5,725 nt of DNA from Halothiobacillus neapolitanus (GTDB lineage Bacteria; Pseudomonadota; Gammaproteobacteria; Halothiobacillales; Halothiobacillaceae), in contig DYLI01000112.1 in assembly GCA_020722165.1 (NCBI GenBank), forward strand, positions 1-5,725, read 5' to 3'. Both the position numbers and the translations under genes were made by a program. The notes beneath the pieces were generated by a model, which ran no database searches, was not told the origin of the DNA, and saw only the letters and a program-made list of their open reading frames with translations. Positions 1 to 5,343 of this stretch are shown piece by piece (position 1 is the first letter of the stretch; every line of letters starts with the position of its first letter).

Positions 1-423
1 GGCGAATTTGGTGGAACGTGGATTGATGATCTGTTTCTCGGGCGGCTTGATTCGGCGGCGCATCCGTATTTCGCCGGAATTGCGCATTTGCGGGTGTCGG
101 CGCATTTACTGATCCGGCGCGATGGCGCGGTGACGCAGTATGTGCCGTTTCATTTGTGCGCATGGCATGCGGGCGCGTCTTCATTTGAGGGGCGAGCGGG
201 GTGCAATGATTTTTCCATCGGTATCGAGTTGGAAGGCACGGATGATGTGCCATATACCGAAGCGCAGTACGCCAGTCTGGCGCGGGTGATTGTGGCTTTG
301 CAGCAGGCTTATCCATCGTTGCGGGCGATTGCCGGGCACGCAGATATTGCGCCGGGGCGCAAGACTGATCCGGGGGTGAGTTTTGATTGGTCGCGCTTGG
401 GGGTGTTGCTTGCGTCGTGTTGA
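1..423 (+). CDS. ampD: AmpD, 1,6-anhydro-N-acetylmuramyl-L-alanine amidase (5'-truncated by window edge)
   Basis: The frame is open from base 1 to a TGA at 421-423, giving 140 residues of a protein whose family is about 180 long, so roughly 40 N-terminal residues lie upstream of the window. AmpD is a cytosolic zinc amidase (Amidase_2/PGRP fold). It cuts the bond between 1,6-anhydro-MurNAc and L-Ala in recycled muropeptides, which lowers the anhydro-muropeptide pool that activates AmpR. Family signatures seen, in window residue numbers: GEFGG (1-5), HPYF then IAHLRVSAHLLIRRDG (21-42), QYVPF, AWHAG (54-58), CNDFSIGIELEG (68-79) with the conserved Glu76, and GHADIAPGRKTDPG (112-125). His113 and Asp123 correspond to two of the three zinc ligands; the first, an N-terminal His, is outside the window. 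An internal TTG at 88 could be miscalled as a start, but homology continues upstream of it. The C-terminus is at the normal place. ampE follows after a gap. Confidence 0.95.
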   Translation, partial: GEFGGTWIDDLFLGRLDSAAHPYFAGIAHLRVSAHLLIRRDGAVTQYVPFHLCAWHAGASSFEGRAGCNDFSIGIELEGTDDVPYTEAQYASLARVIVALQQAYPSLRAIAGHADIAPGRKTDPGVSFDWSRLGVLLASC

Positions 424-621
424 ATGAGGTCGCTTCTGCCAAGCAAATGGTAGCGCGAATTTCGCTGTGCGCAATCCAAGAGCATTCGCGCCCGTTGTGA
501 TGCCCGCCCCGGATTGTCATTCGGGCTACAAGGCTGCTTTATGGCGGGGTTCTGCGCAACATTCCACGCAAGAGGCAGCGAGTGAGGCGCGCTTGATGTT
601 AACCTCTACACAGTTTCATGC

Positions 622-627
622 GGAGAG
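622..627 (+). promoter_or_regulatory. Ribosome binding site of ampE
   Basis: GGAGAG lies 7 nt before the ATG at 635 and is a good Shine-Dalgarno match. It supports this start for ampE and independent initiation after the 211-bp gap that follows ampD. Confidence 0.7.
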
Positions 628-634
628 TTGAATC

Positions 635-1549
635 ATGTTGTTACTTGCAACGTTGATGGCTTTATTTGCCGAGCGTTTGGCGCCGCAGCTTGCTGAGCGG
701 CGCTCGTTGGCGTGGTTTGATGCTTATTATGTTGCGCTGCAAGGGCGGGTTAGCTGGCCGGGATGGGCGATTTTGCTCGTTCTTTTGGCTCCGTGGGTGG
801 TGTTGACCGCGCTGGCGCAGTTGGTTTTCCACGGAGTGTTGTGGAATTTGCTGGAGCTGGCTTTTAGCGTATTGGTGCTGTTTTTTGCGCTGCGTCCGGG
901 CAGTCTTGATCCGGCTGTGGATGCGTATGTCGCGGCGCGCGAGAAGGGTGAGAATGACACGGCGCGGCATCAGGCGGAGCATATCCTGGGTGGTTCGACA
1001 CCGGAGTCGGTGGAAGAGGAAGTGCGGGCGGTGGCGGATACGCTGCTGCTGGAGGCGAACGAGCGTTGGGTCGCGCCGATTTTGTGGTTTGTGTTGCTGG
1101 GGCCGGTGGGGGCATTGCTGTATCGCCTGACGGTGCATGTTGAGGCGCGCGCCGGGCAGGGGGCGCTGGCTGAAGCGGCGCGGCTGTTGCGTGCTGCGTT
1201 GGACTGGATTCCTGCTTATGTATTGGCGGCGTTGTACACCTTGTCGGGCAGCTTTGAAGAAGGTTTGAACGCTTGGCGGCAAGAGAAGCAGGTGTCGGTG
1301 GATACGCCGCACGATGTAGAGTTGAGCCGTGCGGAGGAGCTGGAGCTGGCCAATCGGGATGTGCTGCTGCGTGTCGGGCGTGCGGCCTTGCGTACCGAGG
1401 AGTACAGCATCACCACCGAAATCAGTGAATCGGGCGAGATTGAGGCCGATGCCAGTATCGTGCGTGCAGCACGCGGCCTCGTGTTGCGCGCCATTATTAT
1501 CATCGTGGCGATTATTGCGTTGCTGACTTTGGGCGATTGGATACGTTAA
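635..1549 (+). CDS. ampE: AmpE-family inner-membrane regulatory protein
   Basis: 304 residues; E. coli AmpE has 284. AmpE is an integral cytoplasmic-membrane protein encoded with AmpD and proposed to act as a sensor or modulator in beta-lactamase and cell-wall recycling signalling; its biochemistry is unclear. Recognised by overall pattern: an N-terminal L-x-ALFAERL stretch (residues 7-15), two adjacent hydrophobic segments (about 44-65 and 68-87), a polar loop with acidic ESVEEEVRAVADTLLLEAN (124-142), a third membrane segment opening with RWVAPILWFVLLGP (144-157), the typical LLRAALDWIPAYVLAALYTL (184-203) after it, and a final very hydrophobic segment (about 282-300) ending DWIR at the C-terminus. 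The region 217-275 is acidic and polar and probably extramembrane. The ATG at 635 has a good ribosome site. The stop overlaps the next gene by one base (TAATG). Position after ampD supports the call. Confidence 0.87.
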   Translation: MLLLATLMALFAERLAPQLAERRSLAWFDAYYVALQGRVSWPGWAILLVLLAPWVVLTALAQLVFHGVLWNLLELAFSVLVLFFALRPGSLDPAVDAYVAAREKGENDTARHQAEHILGGSTPESVEEEVRAVADTLLLEANERWVAPILWFVLLGPVGALLYRLTVHVEARAGQGALAEAARLLRAALDWIPAYVLAALYTLSGSFEEGLNAWRQEKQVSVDTPHDVELSRAEELELANRDVLLRVGRAALRTEEYSITTEISESGEIEADASIVRAARGLVLRAIIIIVAIIALLTLGDWIR

Positions 1550-2127
1550 TGCTGCAACTTGATTTTTTGCGCCATGGCGAGCTGGTCGGCGGTTCGCGTT
1601 ATCGGGGTGATGCGGTGGATGACCCGCTGACGGATGAGGGCTTGGCCAGCATGTGGCGCGCGGTGGAGGGCGGGAAATGGGATGCGGTGGTGACGTCCCC
1701 CATGCAGCGTTGCCGGGTTTTTGCTGAACAAATAGCCGCACAGCGCGGCTTGCCTTTGCGGGTGGATGCGCGCTTGCGTGAAATGGGGCAGGGGGCGTGG
1801 GAGGGTTTGAGCCACGCCGAGGTCACATTGCACCATGCAGAAGCTTACGCGGCTTACAAACGCGACCCGCTGCATTGTTCGCCAGCGGGAGCCGAGCCGA
1901 TTGCGGATTTTGTGGCGCGGGTGCGTGAGGCGTTGGCACAGGTTTTGGCTGAGTCGGATGGACAGCGGGTTTTGCTCGTGTGTCATACCGTGGTGATCCG
2001 CGCCGCCTTGCTGATTGCGCTTGATGCGCCCTTGCACAGCCTTGGGCGTGTGCGCGTGAATTACGCCTCCTTTTTGCGCCTTACTCATACCTCGCTCGGT
2101 TGGATGGTTGAGTCGCTGGACGCATGA
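1549..2127 (+). CDS. Histidine phosphatase family protein (phosphoglycerate mutase / alpha-ribazole phosphatase-like)
   Basis: 192 residues from ATG 1549. It belongs to the His phosphatase superfamily, branch 1: a catalytic histidine is transiently phosphorylated. Seen: the N-terminal LRHGE (residues 7-11; Arg8 and catalytic His9), the DDPLTDEG substrate-side segment (24-31), VVTSPMQRCRVFAEQI (47-62) with the conserved arginine, REMGQGAWEG (77-86) with the conserved acidic residue, and LLVCHTVVIRA (142-152) carrying the second active-site histidine (His146). Size and motifs are like CobC alpha-ribazole phosphatase, but no cobalamin genes are in view, so the substrate is open. No signal peptide or membrane segment is seen, so it should be cytosolic. 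The ATG overlaps the ampE stop as TAATG, which suggests coupled translation; an in-frame TTG at 1537 is less likely because the RHG box normally lies 7-10 residues from the N-terminus. It overlaps the next gene by ATGA. Confidence 0.85.
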   Translation: MLQLDFLRHGELVGGSRYRGDAVDDPLTDEGLASMWRAVEGGKWDAVVTSPMQRCRVFAEQIAAQRGLPLRVDARLREMGQGAWEGLSHAEVTLHHAEAYAAYKRDPLHCSPAGAEPIADFVARVREALAQVLAESDGQRVLLVCHTVVIRAALLIALDAPLHSLGRVRVNYASFLRLTHTSLGWMVESLDA

Positions 2128-3191
2128 AACTCACACTTTTGCTACCTGCCTTGTGTTCGACGGCTCAAGGGGCGATGCCCGATGTTTTGGTCGGCGCGCC
2201 CGCGCTGGCGCGTTTGTTGGCGCGTGCGGATCGGCATGGCGTGGGTGAGGTGATTCACCCTGGAATAGAGCATCTGCTTGCCCGGCATTTTTTGCTGGAT
2301 GCGGCTAGCCTGCCTTGGGGGGCGCTGGGGTATTGGGGCGAAACCGGGCAGGTGGCGCAAGGTGTGGTGATGCGGCTTGACCCGGTGCATTTGCAACTGG
2401 GGATGACCGAAGCCATTGTGCACGGCGGTGCAGCGCTCAGACTTACGCTGGATGAGGCGCAAGCCTTGGCGCAGGCGCTGCAAGCGCATTTTGCGGCGAG
2501 CGGCTGGCATATTCATGTGGCTGCGCCGGAGCGCTGGTATGTGTGTGTTGATCGGGCGGGCAATGAAGTTTTTGATTTGCAAACCACACCCTTAGCGCAG
2601 GCGTTGGGGCATGATGCCGGGGTGTTCAAACCGCAGGGTCGGGATGCACGGCGTTGGCTGGCGGATATTAACGAGGCGCAAATGCTTCTGTTTGCTCATC
2701 CTGTGAATGCAGCGCGTGAGGCGCGTGGTCTGCCTATCATCAATAGCTTGTGGCCGTGGGGCGCGGGGGATATTTCGCAATTCGTGCATTGTTGCGAACC
2801 CGGGGAGAGAGCGTTTGCTCCTATGCAATATGAAGTGGTCTATGCCAACAATCCTCTAGCTCGTGGTTTGGCTCACGCTTTGGGCTGGCCTGTGCATGAT
2901 TTACCCGAAACCTTCGATGAATGCGCCGATTTGTCTGTAAATGCGTTGATCGTGCTGGATGATCTGGTGCAGCCGTTGCAGGACGGCGACTTTGAGGACT
3001 GGCAAGCCACGCTTGAAGGGCTGGAAGCACGTTGGTTTGCGCCCTTGCGGCACGCCTTGGCACAGGGGAGCCTATCCGCCTTACAGATTGACACCGGCGC
3101 GGCTCGTTTTGTCGGCAAACCCACACAGCGTTGGCGTTTTTGGCGCACAGTCAAATCTTTGGAGAGCCTATGCAGCGCAGCCCGCGTTTAA
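2124..3191 (+). CDS. RpfE-type conserved protein (COG4255-like), function unknown
   Basis: 355 residues. It resembles the proteobacterial family annotated as regulatory protein, RpfE type, named from the Xanthomonas rpf region where rpfE is near recJ; some members are labelled as phosphoglycerate-mutase-like without biochemical proof. Seen: an N-terminal hydrophobic LTLLLPAL strand (3-10) that is too short and lacks the basic start of a convincing signal peptide; RLDPVHLQLGMTEAIV (84-99), matching the family's DPVHL block; NEAQMLLFAHPVNAAREARG (183-202) followed by LPIINSLWPWGAGD (203-216), the family's most characteristic stretch; and VVYANNPLARGLAHALGWP (238-256). The C-terminus is WRFWRTVKSLESL. 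No catalytic set can be named. The start ATG forms ATGA with the preceding stop, indicating coupling. The 3' end overlaps recJ by 22 nt. Linkage to recJ supports family membership; the role is unresolved. Confidence 0.72.
   Translation: MKLTLLLPALCSTAQGAMPDVLVGAPALARLLARADRHGVGEVIHPGIEHLLARHFLLDAASLPWGALGYWGETGQVAQGVVMRLDPVHLQLGMTEAIVHGGAALRLTLDEAQALAQALQAHFAASGWHIHVAAPERWYVCVDRAGNEVFDLQTTPLAQALGHDAGVFKPQGRDARRWLADINEAQMLLFAHPVNAAREARGLPIINSLWPWGAGDISQFVHCCEPGERAFAPMQYEVVYANNPLARGLAHALGWPVHDLPETFDECADLSVNALIVLDDLVQPLQDGDFEDWQATLEGLEARWFAPLRHALAQGSLSALQIDTGAARFVGKPTQRWRFWRTVKSLESLCSAARV
3161..3166 (+). promoter_or_regulatory. Ribosome binding site deciding the recJ start
   Basis: GGAGAG lies just before the ATG at 3170 (GGAG, then 5 nt). 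It sits inside the end of the preceding gene. It favours ATG 3170 over an upstream in-frame TTG at 3131 and over the downstream ATG at 3191, which has no Shine-Dalgarno match. Confidence 0.65.
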
Positions 3192-4909
3192 TGCGTCGTC
3201 GCGAGCCAGCCTCGGCGACGGCGTTGTCCAGTTTGAATCCGGTGCTGGCACGCTTGTTGGCAGCGCGCGGCGTGAGCTCAGTCGAGCAACTTGATTTGGC
3301 CATGGCGCGCCTGCATTCGCCGCGTGCCTTGTCGGGCATTGAGCAGGCCGCAGAGGTGCTGGCCGATGCGGTGGAAGACGGTCAGCGTATTCTGATTGTG
3401 GGCGATTTTGATGCCGATGGAGCGACCAGTACCGCCTTGTCGGTGCGTGTGCTCAAGGCGTTTGGTGCGCAAGAGGTGCGTTACCGTGTGCCCAATCGCT
3501 TTGAGGATGGCTATGGCCTGACCGCAGAAATTGTCGCCTCCGAAGCCGATTGGCGGGCGGATGTATTGATGACGGTGGACAATGGCACCACGGCTTTAGC
3601 GGGCGTGGCGGCGGCTAAAGCCATGGGCATCCGCGTGGTGGTGACCGACCATCACCTGCCGGGCGCGGAACTGCCCTTGGCGGATGCGCTGGTGAATCCG
3701 AATTTGGCGGGCGATGACTTTCCCAGCAAACATCTGGCCGGCGTGGGCGTGGCGTTTTATGTGCTCTCCGCCGTGCGTGCGGAATTAACAAAGCGCGGCT
3801 GGTTTGTGAAGCAGAACATCGAGACCCCGAATCTGGCGCGCTATCTCGATCTGGTGGCACTGGGTACGGTGGCCGATGTTGTGCCACTGGATCACAACAA
3901 TCGCGTGCTGGTCGAGCAGGGTTTGCAGCGGATGCGCGCCGGGCAGGCCGTGCCGGGGATTTTATCCTTGCTTGCCGTCAGCGGGCGCGACTTCCGCCGC
4001 ATTGTCGCCAGCGATTTGGGCTTTGGCGTTGGTCCGCGTTTGAATGCCGCCGGGCGCATGGAAGATATGTCGATTGGCATTCAATGCCTGCTGGCCGATA
4101 CGCCGGAAGTGGCGCGGCGACTGGCCGAAGAGCTGCATCAACTCAATGCGCAACGCCAGACGGTCGAGGCCGAAATGCAGCAACAGGCGCTGGTGATTTT
4201 GCAGCAATTAAGCGCGCGCTTGAGCAAGGACGACATGCCGCGTGGCGTATGCCTGTTCGATGCCGACTGGCATCAGGGCGTGATTGGCATCCTGGCTTCG
4301 CGCATCAAGGAACGCCTGCACCGCCCAGTGATCGCCTTCGCGCCGGACGGCAACGGCAATATCAAAGGCTCGGCGCGTTCGATTGCCGGGCTACACCTGC
4401 GTGATGCGCTGGAAGAAGTCGATGCGCTCAACCCCGGCATGATTCAGCGTTTTGGCGGTCACGCCATGGCGGCGGGTCTGCAAATGGCGCAAGTGCATTT
4501 CACCGCGTTTGCCGTGGCCTTTGACGAGGTGGTGCGACGCAAAGTGGCGGAAGAAGACTGGCAGGGCGTGTTGCTGACCGATGGCGAGCTTGCCCCGGAC
4601 GAGATGACACTGGAACTCGCTGAACTGCTGCGCTACGCCCAACCGTGGGGGCAACACATGGCCGAGCCGTTGTTCGATGATGTGTTTCGTGTGCGCGAAA
4701 AACGCCCGATGGGTGCGGCAGGTAATCACTGGAAACTGAGCCTGGAACACCGTGCAGGCGGCACGGCATTTGAGGCGGTGATGTTCAATATGCAAGCCGA
4801 CGAACTGCCGCCGGGCGAGCATTGGCGTATCGCCTACCGATTGGATGTGAACGAATTTCGCGGCAACCGCCGCTTGCAGCTGATGGTGGAGCAGGCGGAG
4901 GCGGCTTGA
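3170..4909 (+). CDS. recJ: RecJ, single-stranded-DNA-specific 5'-3' exonuclease
   Basis: 579 residues, close to E. coli RecJ (577). RecJ degrades single-stranded DNA 5'-3' in RecF-pathway recombination, mismatch repair and base-excision repair, using two metal ions in the cytoplasm. DHH-family motifs are intact: motif I VGDFDADGATST (77-88; Asp79, Asp81, Asp83), motif II TVDNGT (135-140; Asp137), motif III VTDHHLPG (158-165; the DHH box at 160-162), and motif IV LVALGTVADVVPL (228-240; Asp236). SDLGFGVGPRLNAAGR (281-296) is the conserved linker region. The DHHA1 domain carries WHQGVIGILASRIKE (367-381), GSARS (400-404) and RFGGHAMAAGL (427-437). The tail (about 465-579) fits the RecJ OB-fold domain. 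Start chosen at ATG 3170 for its ribosome site; an in-frame ATG at 3191 forms TAATG with the previous stop and would remove only 7 residues. Last gene of the overlapping run; the hairpin block begins 12 nt past its stop. Confidence 0.97.
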   Translation: MQRSPRLMRRREPASATALSSLNPVLARLLAARGVSSVEQLDLAMARLHSPRALSGIEQAAEVLADAVEDGQRILIVGDFDADGATSTALSVRVLKAFGAQEVRYRVPNRFEDGYGLTAEIVASEADWRADVLMTVDNGTTALAGVAAAKAMGIRVVVTDHHLPGAELPLADALVNPNLAGDDFPSKHLAGVGVAFYVLSAVRAELTKRGWFVKQNIETPNLARYLDLVALGTVADVVPLDHNNRVLVEQGLQRMRAGQAVPGILSLLAVSGRDFRRIVASDLGFGVGPRLNAAGRMEDMSIGIQCLLADTPEVARRLAEELHQLNAQRQTVEAEMQQQALVILQQLSARLSKDDMPRGVCLFDADWHQGVIGILASRIKERLHRPVIAFAPDGNGNIKGSARSIAGLHLRDALEEVDALNPGMIQRFGGHAMAAGLQMAQVHFTAFAVAFDEVVRRKVAEEDWQGVLLTDGELAPDEMTLELAELLRYAQPWGQHMAEPLFDDVFRVREKRPMGAAGNHWKLSLEHRAGGTAFEAVMFNMQADELPPGEHWRIAYRLDVNEFRGNRRLQLMVEQAEAA

Positions 4910-4920
4910 CTTCGACAGGG

Positions 4921-4964
4921 CAATACCAGGCTGCTGAAATAAGTATTTCAGCAGCCTGGTATTG
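4921..4964. repeat. Inverted repeat 1, perfect 20-bp arms
   Basis: CAATACCAGGCTGCTGAAAT (4921-4940) is followed by AAGT and then its exact reverse complement (4945-4964). It begins 12 nt after the recJ stop codon. As RNA it would be a very stable hairpin that could protect or end the recJ message, but no run of T follows it, so it is not a typical intrinsic terminator. Confidence 0.92.
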
Positions 4965-4983
4965 CGGGACATGGATGTCCCGC
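4964..4983. repeat. Inverted repeat 2, 9-bp arms
   Basis: GCGGGACAT (4964-4972) and ATGTCCCGC (4975-4983) flank a central GG. In a real hairpin the innermost A-T pair would open, leaving 8 bp and a TGGA loop. It abuts inverted repeat 1 and shares base 4964 with it. Confidence 0.85.
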
Positions 4984-4987
4984 GCGT

Positions 4988-5013
4988 AAATCAATCACGT
5001 ATGTGATTGATTT
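4988..5013. repeat. Inverted repeat 3, perfect 11-bp arms
   Basis: AAATCAATCAC (4988-4998) and GTGATTGATTT (5003-5013) are exact reverse complements around GTAT. It is A+T-rich, unlike its G+C-rich neighbours, and is separated from repeat 2 by only 4 nt. Confidence 0.88.
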
Positions 5014-5015
5014 GT

Positions 5016-5052
5016 CCCTAACGAATCCGCGCGTGTACCGGATTCGTTAGGG
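5016..5052. repeat. Inverted repeat 4, perfect 14-bp arms
   Basis: CCCTAACGAATCCG (5016-5029) and CGGATTCGTTAGGG (5039-5052) are exact reverse complements around a 9-nt loop, CGCGTGTAC. The ends superficially resemble integron attC core boxes (GTTRRRY) but the last base does not fit and there are no unpaired extrahelical bases in the stem. Confidence 0.9.
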
Positions 5053-5081
5053 CTGAAAAACTCAAGGATGAGTTTTTCAGC
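5052..5081. repeat. Inverted repeat 5, perfect 13-bp arms
   Basis: GCTGAAAAACTCA (5052-5064) and TGAGTTTTTCAGC (5069-5081) are exact reverse complements around AGGA. It shares base 5052 with repeat 4, and its GCTGAAA end echoes the inner end of repeat 1. It ends 8 nt before the proposed -10 box of the toxin-antitoxin promoter. Confidence 0.9.
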
Positions 5082-5084
5082 ATC

Positions 5085-5108
5085 TTGGTATACTAGCGTG
5101 TATGACAA
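5085..5108. promoter_or_regulatory. Candidate autoregulatory operator and -10 box of the toxin-antitoxin module
   Basis: TTGGTATACTAG (5085-5096) followed by CGTGTATGACAA (5097-5108) forms an imperfect palindrome: 8 of 12 base pairs are symmetric, of the form TTGnnATACnnG and its complement. Within it TATACT (5089-5094) is a good -10 hexamer; the -35 position (about 5066-5071) is poor. A start near 5101 would give a leader of about 30 nt before the antitoxin ATG. Ribbon-helix-helix antitoxins normally bind such dyads to repress their own operon; here that is an inference from position and symmetry. Confidence 0.5.
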
Positions 5109-5118
5109 TGAAATACGC

Positions 5119-5123
5119 AGGGG
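5119..5123 (+). promoter_or_regulatory. Ribosome binding site of the antitoxin gene
   Basis: AGGGG lies 7 nt before ATG 5131. It selects 5131 over an in-frame ATG at 5068, which lies within inverted repeat 5 and upstream of the candidate promoter. Confidence 0.65.
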
Positions 5124-5130
5124 TGCAACG

Positions 5131-5343
5131 ATGTTAACGGTGCGACTTGAGGCAGGGCTTGAGGAGTGGGTTGAGCTTTACGCGACCGAACACCGCATGA
5201 AAAAAAGCGACGTGGTGCGTGAAGCATTGCAACGCTATCTGGAAGACACTGAGGATGCTGCGCTGGCGGAGTCGGCGTTGCGCGAAATGCGCTCCAGCAA
5301 GCCGTTGGCTGAACTGAGGCGTGAGCTTGGCCTGGACAGTTGA
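5131..5343 (+). CDS. relB: Ribbon-helix-helix antitoxin of a type II RelBE-like module
   Basis: 70 residues. The N-terminal half fits a CopG/RelB-type ribbon-helix-helix DNA-binding domain: beta strand LTVRLE (2-7), helix 1 LEEWVELYATEHR (10-22), then KKSDVVREALQRYLED (24-39) as the turn and helix 2. The C-terminal half (about 40-70) is charged and helical, ending PLAELRRELGLDS, as expected for the tail that wraps the toxin. In such systems the antitoxin neutralises the toxin and represses the operon as a dimer on a palindromic operator; a candidate operator lies just upstream. The start at 5131 has a good ribosome site; a longer reading from 5068 would begin in a hairpin. The toxin gene begins inside its 3' end. 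The exact antitoxin subfamily (RelB, StbD or another RHH group) cannot be fixed by eye, so the symbol is approximate. Confidence 0.82.
   Translation: MLTVRLEAGLEEWVELYATEHRMKKSDVVREALQRYLEDTEDAALAESALREMRSSKPLAELRRELGLDS
5315..5319 (+). promoter_or_regulatory. Ribosome binding site of the toxin gene, inside the antitoxin gene
   Basis: TGAGG lies 7 nt before TTG 5327, but only 1 nt before the alternative GTG 5321. The spacing therefore favours the TTG start. Confidence 0.5.

Larger units (their letters stand above)
4921..5092. repeat. Composite palindromic element: five abutting hairpins with imperfect terminal inverted repeats
   Basis: Between recJ and the toxin-antitoxin genes lies a run of five inverted repeats (arms of about 20, 8-9, 11, 14 and 13 bp, listed separately). 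They abut or are separated by only 2-5 nt, so about 130 of the 161 bases in 4921-5081 can pair. The edges are also related: ATACCAGGCTGCTGAAA (4923-4939) and the reverse complement of 5076-5092 agree at 15 of 17 positions, so the whole block could close into a multi-branched cruciform. No transposase or coding signal is inside. It could be a MITE-like non-autonomous element, a modular REP/BIME-like repeat, or a structured 3' region of the recJ transcript. No flanking target duplication was recognised. Confidence 0.8.

Noticed and set aside
514..543. Sigma-70 promoter for ampE (TTGTCA, 18-bp spacer, TTTATG)
   Set aside because: The -35 is good but the -10 matches only three of six consensus bases, so it is not supported enough to annotate.
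662..1741. Long 359-residue open frame on the minus strand across ampE
   Set aside because: It is antisense to a recognised gene, is rich in Arg, Gln, His and Pro as expected from the complement of G+C-biased codons, runs past the ampE end into the next gene, and shows no domain.
4921..4964. Intrinsic terminator of recJ
   Set aside because: The hairpin is strong but is followed by TATTG-CGGGAC context with no T tract, so it does not meet the usual criterion; it is recorded as an inverted repeat instead.
4981..5034. CRISPR-like or tandem repeats (CGCGCGT occurs at 4981-4987 and 5028-5034)
   Set aside because: Only a 7-base G+C-rich word is shared, at two places, each tied to a different hairpin; there is no regular repeat-spacer structure.
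5016..5052. Integron attC site (CTAAC...GTTAG boxes) next to a toxin-antitoxin cassette
   Set aside because: The terminal base of the GTTRRRY box is G rather than a pyrimidine, the stem is perfectly paired without extrahelical bases, and no second attC-like site follows the toxin gene.
5068..5130. Longer antitoxin reading from ATG 5068
   Set aside because: It would start inside hairpin 5 and upstream of the likely promoter, adds residues with no family resemblance, and ATG 5131 has a good ribosome site.
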